From NCBI GenBank assembly GCA_003550305.1, contig QKYT01000261.1, positions 1 through 19,595 of the forward strand: a stretch of DNA of 19,595 nt, in the 5' to 3' direction. Every line of letters starts with the position of its first letter. The first letter of the stretch is position 1. The stretch is from Glomus cerebriforme (Eukaryota; Glomeromycota; Glomeromycetes; Glomerales; Glomeraceae). The notes under the pieces are model-generated. The model saw nothing but the letters and a program-made list of their open reading frames with translations, was not told the DNA's origin and ran no database searches. This document shows positions 10,173 to 19,595 of this stretch, piece by piece. Both the position numbers and the translations under genes were made by a program.

Positions 10173-11250
10173 ATGAAATTTCGATTAATATTTTTCGCTC
10201 TTTTATTTGCCGTGTTAATGATAACTAACCTAATTGGTCTTGGATTTTGTGAGTAGTCTTTTTCATAACAGCATACAAATTGAATTTATGACTAAAAATA
10301 TATTTTTTTTTTAACTAGTTATCGCGAAATATTTATATTTAAAACGAATTGAGTTCGAAATTCCATTGGATAATATTGATTATGTTTATTTTGGATTGAC
10401 AGTAATAACTTTTCTTAAAGATGGTAAGTGAAATAAATTAAAAAATTTTTTTCTTTTTTTTTCTCTTTTGGAGGTTGTTTTTATTAGAGAAATAACATAA
10501 AATGTGTTTAAATTAGTTATGTTAACCTGCGCGATATTCCGAGGGTCGTTGAATGTATTAAACCCAAGGCAACAATTTATAACACTAAGTCTTTTATTAA
10601 TAACATGGGCAATAATTTCAGGTAAATAAAAAAATATATATACTGTATATTATAATTATTATTATATGGGGGGGAAAGTTCGGCTGAAGACCAATGCCCC
10701 TCTCCAAGTATTATTAGTTAGACTATTCGGATATTGACGGTCCAATAGGGATCGACTAATTTCCTAATAATCTGACGTAGTAGTAATTATTCAAATTCTA
10801 ATATATACAATTATATTTTTCAATAATTTAGGATTATACACAAAATTTGAATTAAACAAGGGTATAATTCCATTAATGTGTCCGTCAAATTTCAATTACC
10901 AAAAACCGCAATATGTGACGGCTTGTGAATTACGTAAAATTAATTTCATAATAATGTGGACGTACACGGGAACACTTTTTTTAACAGTAATAAGTACGAT
11001 TTGTTTTAAATCAGTTGAAGATGAAGATATTAATGAAGATAATATACAAAATAATTATAATAATTATAATGAAAATGATAATGAAAAATTTCAAAATTCG
11101 AGATATTCAAGATATGCAAAAAACATCACTTCTATACCAGTATCTTATTCAAATAATCGTAATAATCGTAATAATCGATATAATATATCGTCAGTACATA
11201 GTACAAATAGTTCCATACCGCCATATAATAATTTAAGTCATTTAAGATGA
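10173..11250 (+). CDS. Small four-helix membrane protein, MARVEL-like (membrane gene 1)
   Basis: Four exons rebuilt from splice signals: 10173-10248, 10319-10423, 10517-10621, 10832-11250, all three introns phase 1 (GTGAGT, GTAAGT, GTAAAT donors; TAG ends), giving 234 residues. Hydrophobic segments lie at about residues 3-25, 47-68, 80-98 and 132-154. Two cysteines (112 and 127) sit in the loop before the fourth helix. A hydrophilic Asn/Asp/Ser-rich tail of about 80 residues follows, including three 9-nt repeats coding NNR (11152-11178). The layout of four helices and a variable C-terminal tail resembles fungal MARVEL-domain proteins, which act in membrane apposition and plasma-membrane organisation; the family call is tentative. 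Its downstream neighbour has the same layout. Start choice: the ATG opens directly into helix 1, consistent with a signal-anchor. The third intron is about 140 nt longer than its neighbours. Confidence 0.72.
10661..10801. repeat. Probable small repeat insertion within intron 3 of membrane gene 1
   Basis: A GC-richer block (G-run from about 10668, then AAAGTTCGGCTGAAGACCAA onward) sits in an otherwise AT-rich intron. It is flanked by identical 8-mers TAATTATT (10653-10660 and 10794-10801), as an 8-bp target duplication would be. Removing 10661-10801 leaves an intron of 69 nt, matching the other short introns. Internal inverted repeat ATTATTAG (10710-10717)/CTAATAAT (10764-10771). AT-rich 8-mers can match by chance, so this is a supported inference only. 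Confidence 0.45.
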
Positions 11251-12342
11251 TTATTTGTATTTCAAATTCGATCAAACCACACAAACCACATTGGTATTAC
11301 ATAATTTAGATAATTTAAATAATTTACCATAACTTTCTTTTCAATGTGATACAAATAATAGAAATAACTGATTGTGTAAATTACTAAATTGACGTTATAA
11401 CATATTAGCATTATTTAAAAAGAAATTATTACATAAACGGGATAAAATGAATTCTAAAATTGGGAATTTAAATAAATATTAATACCAAACCATTTTGGCA
11501 AAAAAAAAGAGAGATTTATTCAACGATTATTATGGATGCTTTATGTTACTTATAAAAAAGAACAGATGGAACTTTGTATCCCATTCTAGTGACATAAAAT
11601 CCAAATGGCGTGATATCGATCATATGATCATACTGTAAAAATGCATAAGCTTAATAATAAAAACGTCATGTGTTGACTTTTTCTTTGGTGTTGCTAATAT
11701 AAATCTCATATGAATTACATCTGAAATTTTTACCAATCAAAAAGCAAAATTCCTTTTTAATTTTATAAATTATTATTCGTTCAATTTAACTCCTCAAAAT
11801 ATTTTCCAGATTACCATGACAATAATATATTAAAACCTTAATTAAAATTAGAATAACTCTTGCATATAATCTGATTATAAATTAATCAAGTCGGGATTTT
11901 ATATTAATAATGGAAATTATTTTAAAAGGGGAAGGAAATCCCGTTAAAAATTATTATTATTTATTTTCATTAGTAAAAATTTCTATATCGAAATTTAAAC
12001 TCCACGGTATTTGGGAATAAATAAGGAAATTGTATGTGTATGATCTTTATGAAATTTTTCTTTGTAAAAAACATACATGTAGAAAGAATATCTGATCTTT
12101 ACAAGGTAAAAAATTTTCCGATAAATCATTTTTAAGTGGTCACAAAATTTTTTTTGTTTCTTCATTTATATAGTAAAATTCTGAAACGGTACTGGAATTT
12201 TTTAATAAAAAAACTTTTTTTTTTTTAATATAAAAAAAAAAAGTTGATTTTTTTTAAAAAAAAAAAAAAATTTTTTCCTTCTTTTTAATCATTTTTTTAT
12301 CATTTATATTAGTTTTTTTTTTTAATGAGATGACTTGACATA
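11251..12342. other. Intergenic between the two membrane-protein genes
   Basis: About 1.1 kb of AT-rich sequence holding the 3' end of membrane gene 1 and the promoter of membrane gene 2. Long T/A runs occupy about 12208-12270, shortly upstream of the second gene's ATG. No other coding or RNA feature was recognised. Confidence 0.4.
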
Positions 12343-13697
12343 ATGGATGCTCAAATAAATACGCTCAGACTCTTTTTATTTTTTTTTCGAATATTACAAT
12401 GTTCTGGTTCTTTGACAATTGTTATTCTTGGTATGTTACGATTTTTATGTAATGTACTTTAATTTTTTTTTTATTCGTTAAAATTTTTTAAATTTTTTTA
12501 TTATTTCTCATTAACTTTTATCGTATACTAAAGAAATTCTTCGACATACTGGTGCTGTATTTTTAATTGAATCAAGGATGACAGTAGGCGATAAGTAAGT
12601 GAATGATAATATTAAATATGTACAATATTTAATATTTAAGCTAAATAATTGTTTTTTTTTCTTTATAGTTATCTTGAATTATTTTTTGAATATTGCGTAA
12701 TGAATTTAGGATTCGTTACGAGCGGTAATTCTAATTTTTTTTTATTTTTAAAAATTTTTTTTTTTAAATTTTGAAAAATGTTTTAATTTTTTTTTTTTTT
12801 TATAGTTCTTTATTTAATTCGATTCAATCAACGATGTAAACTAGGACCTTATAAATATGATGTCCTTATAGATTGGTAATTAAAATAAAAATTTCTTTCT
12901 TTTTTTTTTATTTTAATTTTTTTTTTAAAAATTTTTTTTATTTATTTAGCGTATTGATGAATGGTTGGATGATTTTTGGCATATTACGATTATCACCACA
13001 ATTTGATAATTCAAATAATCTGACTTGTAATCAATATGAATTTAAGGAATACAATGGGTGTGTTACTTATGTATCATCATTGATAATAGGATATTTAATT
13101 TCCGCATCATATTTCTTTTCTGCATTAGTAACCACATGGTTGTGGATGGAAAAAAATCAGTCTACCATTAACAACAATAATTCCACAAATAATAATACCA
13201 TTAATACCAACAACAACAACAACAACCACCTCTCTTTCTCTAAATCATTAACATCAACAGAATTAGGTGAAACAAGGAATTCTCGTGCAGAATTTTCATT
13301 ACGTGAATTTATTGAACATAATAAACATTTATCACCCTTATTAAATCGAGATTCAGAATTTAATAGAACGGATGGTACAATAGTAATATTTCGTAAACCT
13401 TCACCTTCTTATCTTAAATATGAATCTCCTTCATCACATAATTCTTCGTTATACGAAAATAGTGCGGCATCTGAGTATAGTTTGGATAGTTCCTTTAGTA
13501 AAACTTATGGTCCTATAATCATTCCACGTAAATATAATACACAGGGGGAATCTGATATTATAAATAGAAATCAAATTTTTTCTACTTATAGTGATGGTAG
13601 TAATAATAGTAATAAACGTTTATCATCAGCGTTAAGTGATGTAACTTCTAGAAGTAGTAGATATGATGGTTCAATAATTATAAAGTTAGTTACATAA
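12343..13697 (+). CDS. Four-helix membrane protein, MARVEL-like, with long Ser/Asn-rich tail (membrane gene 2)
   Basis: Five exons fit frame and splice signals: 12343-12430, 12534-12594, 12669-12724, 12806-12875, 12950-13697, giving 340 residues; introns are 74-103 nt. Hydrophobic segments lie at about residues 8-33, 51-75, 85-106 and 130-158. The loop before helix 4 carries Cys118 and Cys129 and an Asn-Leu-Thr sequon at 115. The first segment (LRLFLFFFRILQCSGSLTIV) has the Arg/Gln-containing first helix typical of fungal MARVEL proteins, so that family is likely but unproven. The tail of about 180 residues is disordered, with an Asn-rich run (about 165-185) and three copies of a D/Y-G-x-I-V/I-I motif at 233, 278 and 331. 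It probably faces the cytosol. It is followed by the convergent F-box C gene, 146 bp from stop to stop. Confidence 0.74.
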
Positions 13698-13843
13698 GTT
13701 AATTAATAGTTAATTGGGAAGATAATATTTTTTTTATTAGGGGAAAAAAAGAGAGACGATATACAAAATAAAATAAAATAAAATAAAATTATATATATAT
13801 ATATATATATTATTGTAAAAAAAAATAAACCTTTTTTTTTTTT
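13698..13843. repeat. Convergent 3' spacer with AAAAT and AT microsatellites
   Basis: The 146 bp between two convergent genes contain an (AAAAT)n-like run (about 13766-13789) and an (AT)n run (about 13790-13811). Both genes must end their transcripts here, so 3' untranslated regions may overlap. The repeats themselves are visible; the transcript overlap is inferred. Confidence 0.6.
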
Positions 13844-15316
13844 TTAACAAATATAATATTCTTTAGAAAAATCATTACTACCAGGTTCACAAATACCTTT
13901 TATACTGTATCTATATAAAATTAAATCATGATCACTTGTAGAATTATTTAAATCAAAACATAATTTTTTCTTTAATCTCTTTGAACAATCGAATAAAAAT
14001 TTTTCTAAAACATCAGCAGAAATATCCCAAGTATGATTTATCAATAATTTTTGTAAATTAATAGGAACAATTTTTCCAAGATCAGAAAATATATCACTAA
14101 TATCATATATAAACCCTTCTTCTTCCTCATTACTAAATATATGTAAAGTCTCTAATTTTGTACAACTTTGAAAAAGTAAAGGTAATAAATGAATAGCTTC
14201 AGGAGAAAATGGAGCTTCATAATAATTTAAATTTTTTCCATATCTTATTACAGTTTCTGTAAGTAATATTAAATTTTCTGAATCTTCAGATTCTGACCAT
14301 AATACGAGAATTGATTCAAAACTTCCTTCTGTATGTTTAATTAAAGTACAAAGTTGTTTTAAAGTAATGACCTTTAAAGAAATTTCTAATTCTTTTAATT
14401 GAGTAAATTTTGATTTAACAAATCTTTCCATAGCTCTTTTATCCATAATACTAGAATGAATGATTAAATTTTGTAAATTATTACTATTACAAAAATAATC
14501 TATCGTAGAACAATTTCCATAAATCCATAAATCTTTAATTGAATGAGCTTTCTTTTTTAAGGCTTTTTCTAAAAATGGGAATTTTTCATTTTTTGTTGCT
14601 TTAATAAAAACATATTTTATTGGAACTATTTGAGATTCTACAAGTTTTGCTAAACCTTTATTATCTTTACAACAACAAGAAATATGAAATTCTGATATAT
14701 ATTTACAAATCTTTGCTGCTGCAAACATGATTTCTGGCATCGTACATCCTTCACACATAAAAGTTGTTAAATTTGCCAAACAAATATCCGCTTTCGGTAA
14801 AGGAGTTAAAGGTAAAATAAAATCCATTTTTTCTCCTTTAGAAAATCGAAGTCTTTTTAAGTAACATCTATCCATAAATAAATTAGCGAGAGAATTAAAT
14901 ACTTGAAAATTTCTATAAATTCTATTTAATTCATTAAGTTGATTTGTATTTTTTAACCAACCATTAACAGATTTATATAAAGCTCCATAATCTAAACTTT
15001 GTAAAAATGATGGATAATCAAATAAAGGTTCATCAAATTTTAAAGGTAAATTGATTCCATCCTCTATAAGTTTAGATTTAATTTCTTGTGGTAAACATGA
15101 AAGGTAAGTCGTTATTATAGGATCTAATCTATCTCTTTTTTGACTAAAATGTATCCAATCTATAGGTTCCCTCCAAAGTATTGAAATTGCTGTAATACAC
15201 CATTCTCGGTTGATTAAAATACATTTATGTAAAAGTTTATAATCATCATCCCAAAAATGATATTCTGGACTAAAATTTTCGAAGATCTTTAACATACATT
15301 CTGTGGGAAGTTTCAT
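13844..15316 (-). CDS. F-box protein with LRR-like C-terminal region (F-box C)
   Basis: Intronless 490-codon frame. The F-box occupies residues about 3-52: LPTECMLKIFENF then CILINREWCITAISILWREP. Downstream leucine-rich segments (FTQLKELEIS, CTKLETLHI, INLQKLLIN) suggest an irregular LRR-type recognition domain; the protein would be a Skp1-binding substrate receptor of an SCF ubiquitin ligase. It shares with F-box B the block CCCxDNxGLxKLxE and the N-Y/L-YY-D/E-x-PF block near residues 380-390. It lies between membrane gene 2 (convergent) and the START-domain gene (divergent), away from the two tandem paralogues. The start is supported by the F-box position and an AAAATGAAA context; an (AAT)n run lies immediately upstream (15318-15339). 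Confidence 0.9.
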   Translation of the reverse strand: MKLPTECMLKIFENFSPEYHFWDDDYKLLHKCILINREWCITAISILWREPIDWIHFSQKRDRLDPIITTYLSCLPQEIKSKLIEDGINLPLKFDEPLFDYPSFLQSLDYGALYKSVNGWLKNTNQLNELNRIYRNFQVFNSLANLFMDRCYLKRLRFSKGEKMDFILPLTPLPKADICLANLTTFMCEGCTMPEIMFAAAKICKYISEFHISCCCKDNKGLAKLVESQIVPIKYVFIKATKNEKFPFLEKALKKKAHSIKDLWIYGNCSTIDYFCNSNNLQNLIIHSSIMDKRAMERFVKSKFTQLKELEISLKVITLKQLCTLIKHTEGSFESILVLWSESEDSENLILLTETVIRYGKNLNYYEAPFSPEAIHLLPLLFQSCTKLETLHIFSNEEEEGFIYDISDIFSDLGKIVPINLQKLLINHTWDISADVLEKFLFDCSKRLKKKLCFDLNNSTSDHDLILYRYSIKGICEPGSNDFSKEYYIC

Positions 15317-16377
15317 TTTATTATTATTATTATTATTTATTTTATTATCTTGTATATAAAATTTTTTTTTAAAAAAAATTGGTTTAAAAAATTATCGAAG
15401 AAAAAAAAAAAAAAAATAAATTAAATGCGTAAAGCGTTATTATGGTTTATATACTGATATGCTTTATTAATTATTATATTGTTACACTACATTTATGACA
15501 CGTTTCAAGACCGAATTTGATACTTTTTGATTGCATGCGATCGATTTTCATGTGTAATACGGTAGGTTATTTATTTTTATTTTTATTTTTATTTTATAGT
15601 TAGAAATGTAGCTTATTTATAAATACATGATTATCAACTACCTAAAATAATAACAGCATAATTCAAATTAACTATTTGAATATTTGATATTCGCTCTCTT
15701 ATAGTTAAGGTCTTCTGCTGGAGCTAAAAGTCTCGTACTTTTTTTTAAAAGCCGGTATAAATTTTAAATAGAATTATTATGAATTATTATATGATTTTAT
15801 CATATAAGATTTCCTGTAAATCTGTAAATTTAATTAAAGTAAAAGATCATTCATGATAATATTTACTGAGAGGAGAAAAGACGGAAAAAAACATAAAAGA
15901 TCCACGATCCACGATCCACGAAATCCTTTCTTTATAATTTTATACAAGATTTTCAAATAAGAAATCAATTAAGGAAAATTTTATATCACGTTGTTAAGTG
16001 TAACACGGAATTATGTGAATAATGATAATTTTATGATAGAACATGAGATTTCTCGTGATAATCAGATCCGTAAAATTCTAAAAAAGAAAACATTAAAAGT
16101 GAATTAATTTTTCTAATAATCCCCCCTCTATTTGTAAATCATGTTACATAAAATTTGGGGATGTTCTTATTGATCGGTCGGTCTTTAATCGAATTCATTG
16201 CATATAAGACGTTCTTTAATTTATTCCATTTCCATTTTTTTTTCCTTTTCTTTTTTTAATATTTAAATTTTCTTGTTGACTCAAGACAAAAGTGAATGAT
16301 AATTTTGTAGTATTTTGTTTGCAATACTCATAATTTTCTAATAATTTAGCCATTCATTTATTTTACATATCTTTACA
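15317..16377. promoter_or_regulatory. Divergent promoter region of F-box C and the START gene
   Basis: About 1.06 kb between divergent start codons. Visible elements are an (AAT)n run next to the F-box C start, a TTTTTA-type tandem run at about 15571-15598, and three tandem GATCCAC heptamers at 15899-15919. A T-rich tract lies at about 16229-16260 upstream of the START gene. No motif can be assigned to a known regulator. Confidence 0.4.
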
Positions 16378-17053
16378 ATGTCTGAACATCGTAATTTGGA
16401 AGGTTCTGATGAGATTGATAGAGAAGAAATAACGTTGTCTGATGAATTGACATCTGGTGAAGAAAATGAATCATCTGTTTCTTACGATTCCGCGATAATG
16501 ACACCAGCTTATTATATTAAACAAGCTGAAAAAGCTTTGGAAAAATTAAAAATTATCGTTAAAGAGTCTGGTTGGAAAAAAGCTATTAGCGTTAAAAATA
16601 CTACCGTTTATAGTAAAACTGGAATTGGTGAAAATGATAAAGTTCCTATATTTATGAGTGAACATATTATCGAAAATTTTACTCCTCAATCAGTTTTCGC
16701 TGTTATTGGAATGAGAAAACTCTGGGATCCATGGTAAAATTTTTCACGTGATTTATTTATCTTTAAAAAAAAAAAAAAATATTTATAACATTTGTTATTC
16801 GTCTTTTGATAAATTTTAGAAAGATTTAAAATGTTTAATTTCTCAATGTATTATAATTGGTTTTCTTTTTAAATCAGTATAAACATTACGCAAACTGATT
16901 GTTTCCTCATTTTGAAATTATAAAAAATATATACATATATTAGGTATGAAGATGGAAATCTCGTCGAAAATTTGGACGATACTACAAGTTTAACCTATAT
17001 GGTAATGCAAGCGGTGGCTGGTACCAAGTAAATAATTATGTGATAAAATTTTG

Positions 17054-17088
<35 letters not shown>

Positions 17089-19595
17089 TACTTATATTAA
17101 AAACATCCATTTTTTTTTATTAGAACTAGAGATTTATCTCTAGTGGAAAAAATTCAATGTGATGAGGATGGAACGATTTTTTTTGCTTGTACTTCAGTTG
17201 AAACAAATAAAGTACCTAAAGTTGTTGATAGAGTTCGTGCACGTCTTCATCTTAATGGCTGGATCGTTAAACCAATTAGTTACGACCCTATCCGTACAAA
17301 ACTTATTTATGTACTTCAAACTAAAGTTAATGGATGGATTCCTTCAGTTGTTGCTAAAAAATATTTAAATAAACGTCCTCTTGTTGTTTATACTATCGAT
17401 CAATATTTACAAAAGAATGGTGCACCACCTATGATTGTTGGTTCTTCTCAAACTCCAAGTCCTCCCTCTCGTAGTACGAGCAATGCTTCAATTTACAACA
17501 GTTCTAATGCAGATTTGTCAGAATCACAGCAAAATAGATCAGTACATGTATATGATAAAAAAGTTTCACAAAGAAATCTACCAACCCCATCAACTGAACA
17601 AGAAAATAAAAAATTTAATTCAACACCACCGGAATCGCCTAAAAAATTAATGAACCCGAATAATGTTGTACAAGAATCATCGGAAAATATTGCAAAAGAT
17701 CATGAAGATGAAGAATCTAAAGGTTCACTTGAAACTTCTAAACGGTCACCACTCAAATCATCTGAAATAAAGGAATCAAATGTTGTACCTCCAAATGAAA
17801 GTTTACCGATACAAAATAGTACAAGGGAAATTAAGGAAATCCCAGTTGATTTAAATAATGATGAACATAACATTTCTTCTCCTTCTCAACCTTCATCTTA
17901 TCAAGATGATACGCTTGAAGCTCATGGGCAACAGTCTTCATCACAGACACTAACATCACCTAAACAAAATAAACCTCCGGCAACTTTGCCAACTTCGCCA
18001 ATCTCGTCAACTTTTCCAATTTCACCAATCTCGCCAACTTTTCCGGCTCCGCCAGCTTTGCCAACTTTTCCAACTCCTGTTCAAGAATCTACATCCGTCC
18101 AAAAGCCACCAGTTCAACCGATATTGCCTACAAATACTTTTCGAATTCCATCCTACATACAGGAATCTCTCCCTCCTCCGCCCCCACACCTCAAAAAATA
18201 CCGATATACTGATGATGTAAATAGAGCTGTTGAGGTTTTCAAGGATAATGCCAAAGATTTAAAAGGTTGGAACTTTTATGCGGATAATAAGGGCGTTAAA
18301 GTATATACAAAAGATATTACGGGTCGATCCACTCCAATGATTCGTGGAGACTACACATTATCTGGAGGTTATACGGCCGATGACTTCTTATCAGTTATTA
18401 AAAACATGAGTCTACGAAAATTATGTAAGTAATCCTTCATATTTTGATATTAGATCATGATTTATAAAATTTTAATTTGATATTTATTCTCAATATTTCG
18501 ATAGGGGATGATCGTTATGAAGATGGAGAATACATAGAATTCTTTGATAATGACAATACTTTGAGCAGATTCTCGGTGAAAGGAACTTTCCCTATTAGGT
18601 CATTATTATAAATAACATTTATGTATATATAGTTTTATTATTTATTAGCATATTAAACTTAAACCTATGATTTTTTTTATTTAGTGGTCGAGATTTCGCC
18701 TTACGTGGAACTGTTACACGCGATTCAGAAACTCAGAAAATTTATTTTGTTACGACTTCAATTACTGATCCAGCGATTCCTGAAGTCAAAAAATTTGTTC
18801 GTGGTTATGTTAATTTTACTGGATGGCAGATAGTTTCAAAATTTGATACTGATGGAAATACAAAAGCATTAGATATCATTTATATTGTTGATACTGATAT
18901 AAAACTTGAGTCTGTTCCATATTCTATTCTTAAGTCAATCTCAACTGGAACTCCAATTGTTCTTCAAAAAATTGATGAAATGTTAGAAAGAATTGGATTT
19001 CCACCTTATATATTGAAATCATCCTCTTTAATTGTCTCAGAAACTGTCGATCCAAAGAGTTTTCAATATAATTTGACACTTAGTTCTGAAAATAGTAGCA
19101 TTACAGAAATTCGCTATTCCAAAAAAATGTATCCGAATGGTTTCGATATATCAATTATACCTAAAAATTCAAAAGTTGAATTACTTCAAAATAATTCAGA
19201 AATTCTTCGAATTACTCTTCCTTCAGAGATTTTTACTACAGATAAAATATATATTAAAATCACAAAGTACACATCTAGTGGTTTTAAATTGACATTTAAT
19301 GGAGATAATCAAATTCCGTTAGATAATAATGATAAAAAGAAACAAAAAAATATCGAACCTATAATAACGGAAAACATATCTACTGTTGCAAAATATTCTT
19401 CTGTGAGGGTAGAACATCCTATAGAAACAAACGCAGACACAGAGAACGTAAAACCGGTAGAACTTCATATAGAAACAGAAGCAAAAGCCGAGAACATAAA
19501 CCCAGTAGAACTTTCTACTGAAACAAAAACAGAAAATGTAAACTCAGTAGAACTTCCCACAGAAGCAGAAACAGAGAAAGTAAACCCAGTAGAAC
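16378..19595 (+). CDS. Double START-domain lipid-binding protein, 3' end outside window
   Basis: Exons 16378-16733, 16944-17027, 17124-18424, 18505-18598 and 18685 to the window end give at least 915 residues in one frame. An acidic Ser/Glu-rich start (1-40) precedes a START domain (about 42-260: WDPWYEDG, VVDRVRARLHLNGW, GWIPSVVAKKYL). Then comes a disordered Ser/Thr/Pro linker (about 262-503) with proline repeats near 431-467 and a PPPPP run. A second START domain follows (about 505-720: LKGWNFYADNKGVKVYTKD, WDDRYEDG, TGWQIV). A beta-rich segment (about 725-830) and a Glu/Thr-rich tandem repeat tail complete what is visible. START domains bind lipids in a hydrophobic pocket and transfer or sense them; the ligand here is unknown. 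No membrane segment or signal peptide is visible. The donor at 18599 (GTCATT) is atypical but frame supports it. Confidence 0.85.
17054..17088. repeat. T11-A24 homopolymer pair in an intron of the START gene
   Basis: Eleven T followed directly by twenty-four A inside the second intron. The pair is self-complementary and length is likely unreliable in the assembly. It has no effect on the reading frame because it is spliced out. Confidence 0.7.
19409..19595 (+). repeat. In-frame tandem repeats in the START protein tail
   Basis: Four full units plus the start of a fifth, each beginning GTAGAAC: 19409-19456 and 19457-19504 (48 nt), 19505-19546 and 19547-19588 (42 nt), then 19589 onward. They code Val-Glu-(His/Leu)...Glu-Thr...Glu-(Asn/Lys)-Val/Ile-(Asn/Lys)-Pro/Ser units of 16 or 14 residues, all in frame. 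The array continues past the window. Confidence 0.88.

Noticed and set aside
11015..11236. Second frame within the tail of membrane gene 1, rich in Ile and Met
   Set aside because: It is the shifted reading of Asn-rich repeats in the real last exon and has no independent support.
12873..12949. Translation start inside the unspliced stretch before the last exon of membrane gene 2
   Set aside because: The residues there come from a T-rich intron (Phe-rich run); splicing at 12875/12950 gives a consistent longer membrane protein.
1..19595. tRNA genes or a CRISPR array
   Set aside because: No B-box-like GGTTCGANTCC with a cloverleaf was seen, and no regularly spaced direct repeats exist; the tandem repeats present are coding or microsatellite.

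Overview
The window looks like a nuclear scaffold segment from an arbuscular mycorrhizal fungus, most likely Rhizophagus (Glomeromycotina). Four things support this. The DNA is very AT-rich with long A/T homopolymers. Introns are short GT-AG introns (about 70-100 nt). There are three members of a large, diverged F-box family. There is also a decayed P-loop NTPase gene of the Crinkler-like type abundant in those genomes, and a stray 3' end of fungal 18S rDNA. The species is inferred from these features and was not checked by any search.

The left part (1-5460) is gene-poor and full of remnants. It holds a CGGTA/TACCG-rich repeat edge (1-204) and a minus-strand pseudogene of a P-loop NTPase/nuclease-like effector family (about 1085-2950). 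Next comes a 690-bp Tc1/mariner-type foldback element whose whole length is an inverted repeat (3296-3985), and then a mutated fragment of the 18S 3' end plus probable ITS1 (about 4730-5015). I found no intact gene here.

The right part (5461-19595) is gene-bearing. Two intronless F-box genes lie in tandem on the minus strand (5461-6954, 7235-8743). Two spliced plus-strand genes for small four-helix, MARVEL-like membrane proteins follow (10173-11250, 12343-13697). A third intronless F-box gene (13844-15316, minus) converges on the second membrane-protein gene. A spliced plus-strand gene for a double START-domain lipid-binding protein begins at 16378 and runs off the window. Exon structures were rebuilt by hand from splice signals and reading frame; all junctions keep frame.

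No operon-like relationship is expected. The F-box proteins would act as substrate receptors in SCF ubiquitin ligases, the tetraspan proteins in membranes, and the START protein in lipid binding or transfer. I did not find a convincing new multi-gene system. The most notable points are the full-length inverted-repeat element, the internal START duplication with a matching intron, a triplicated short motif in the tail of the second membrane protein, the dispersed rDNA fragment, and a probable repeat insertion inside an intron.
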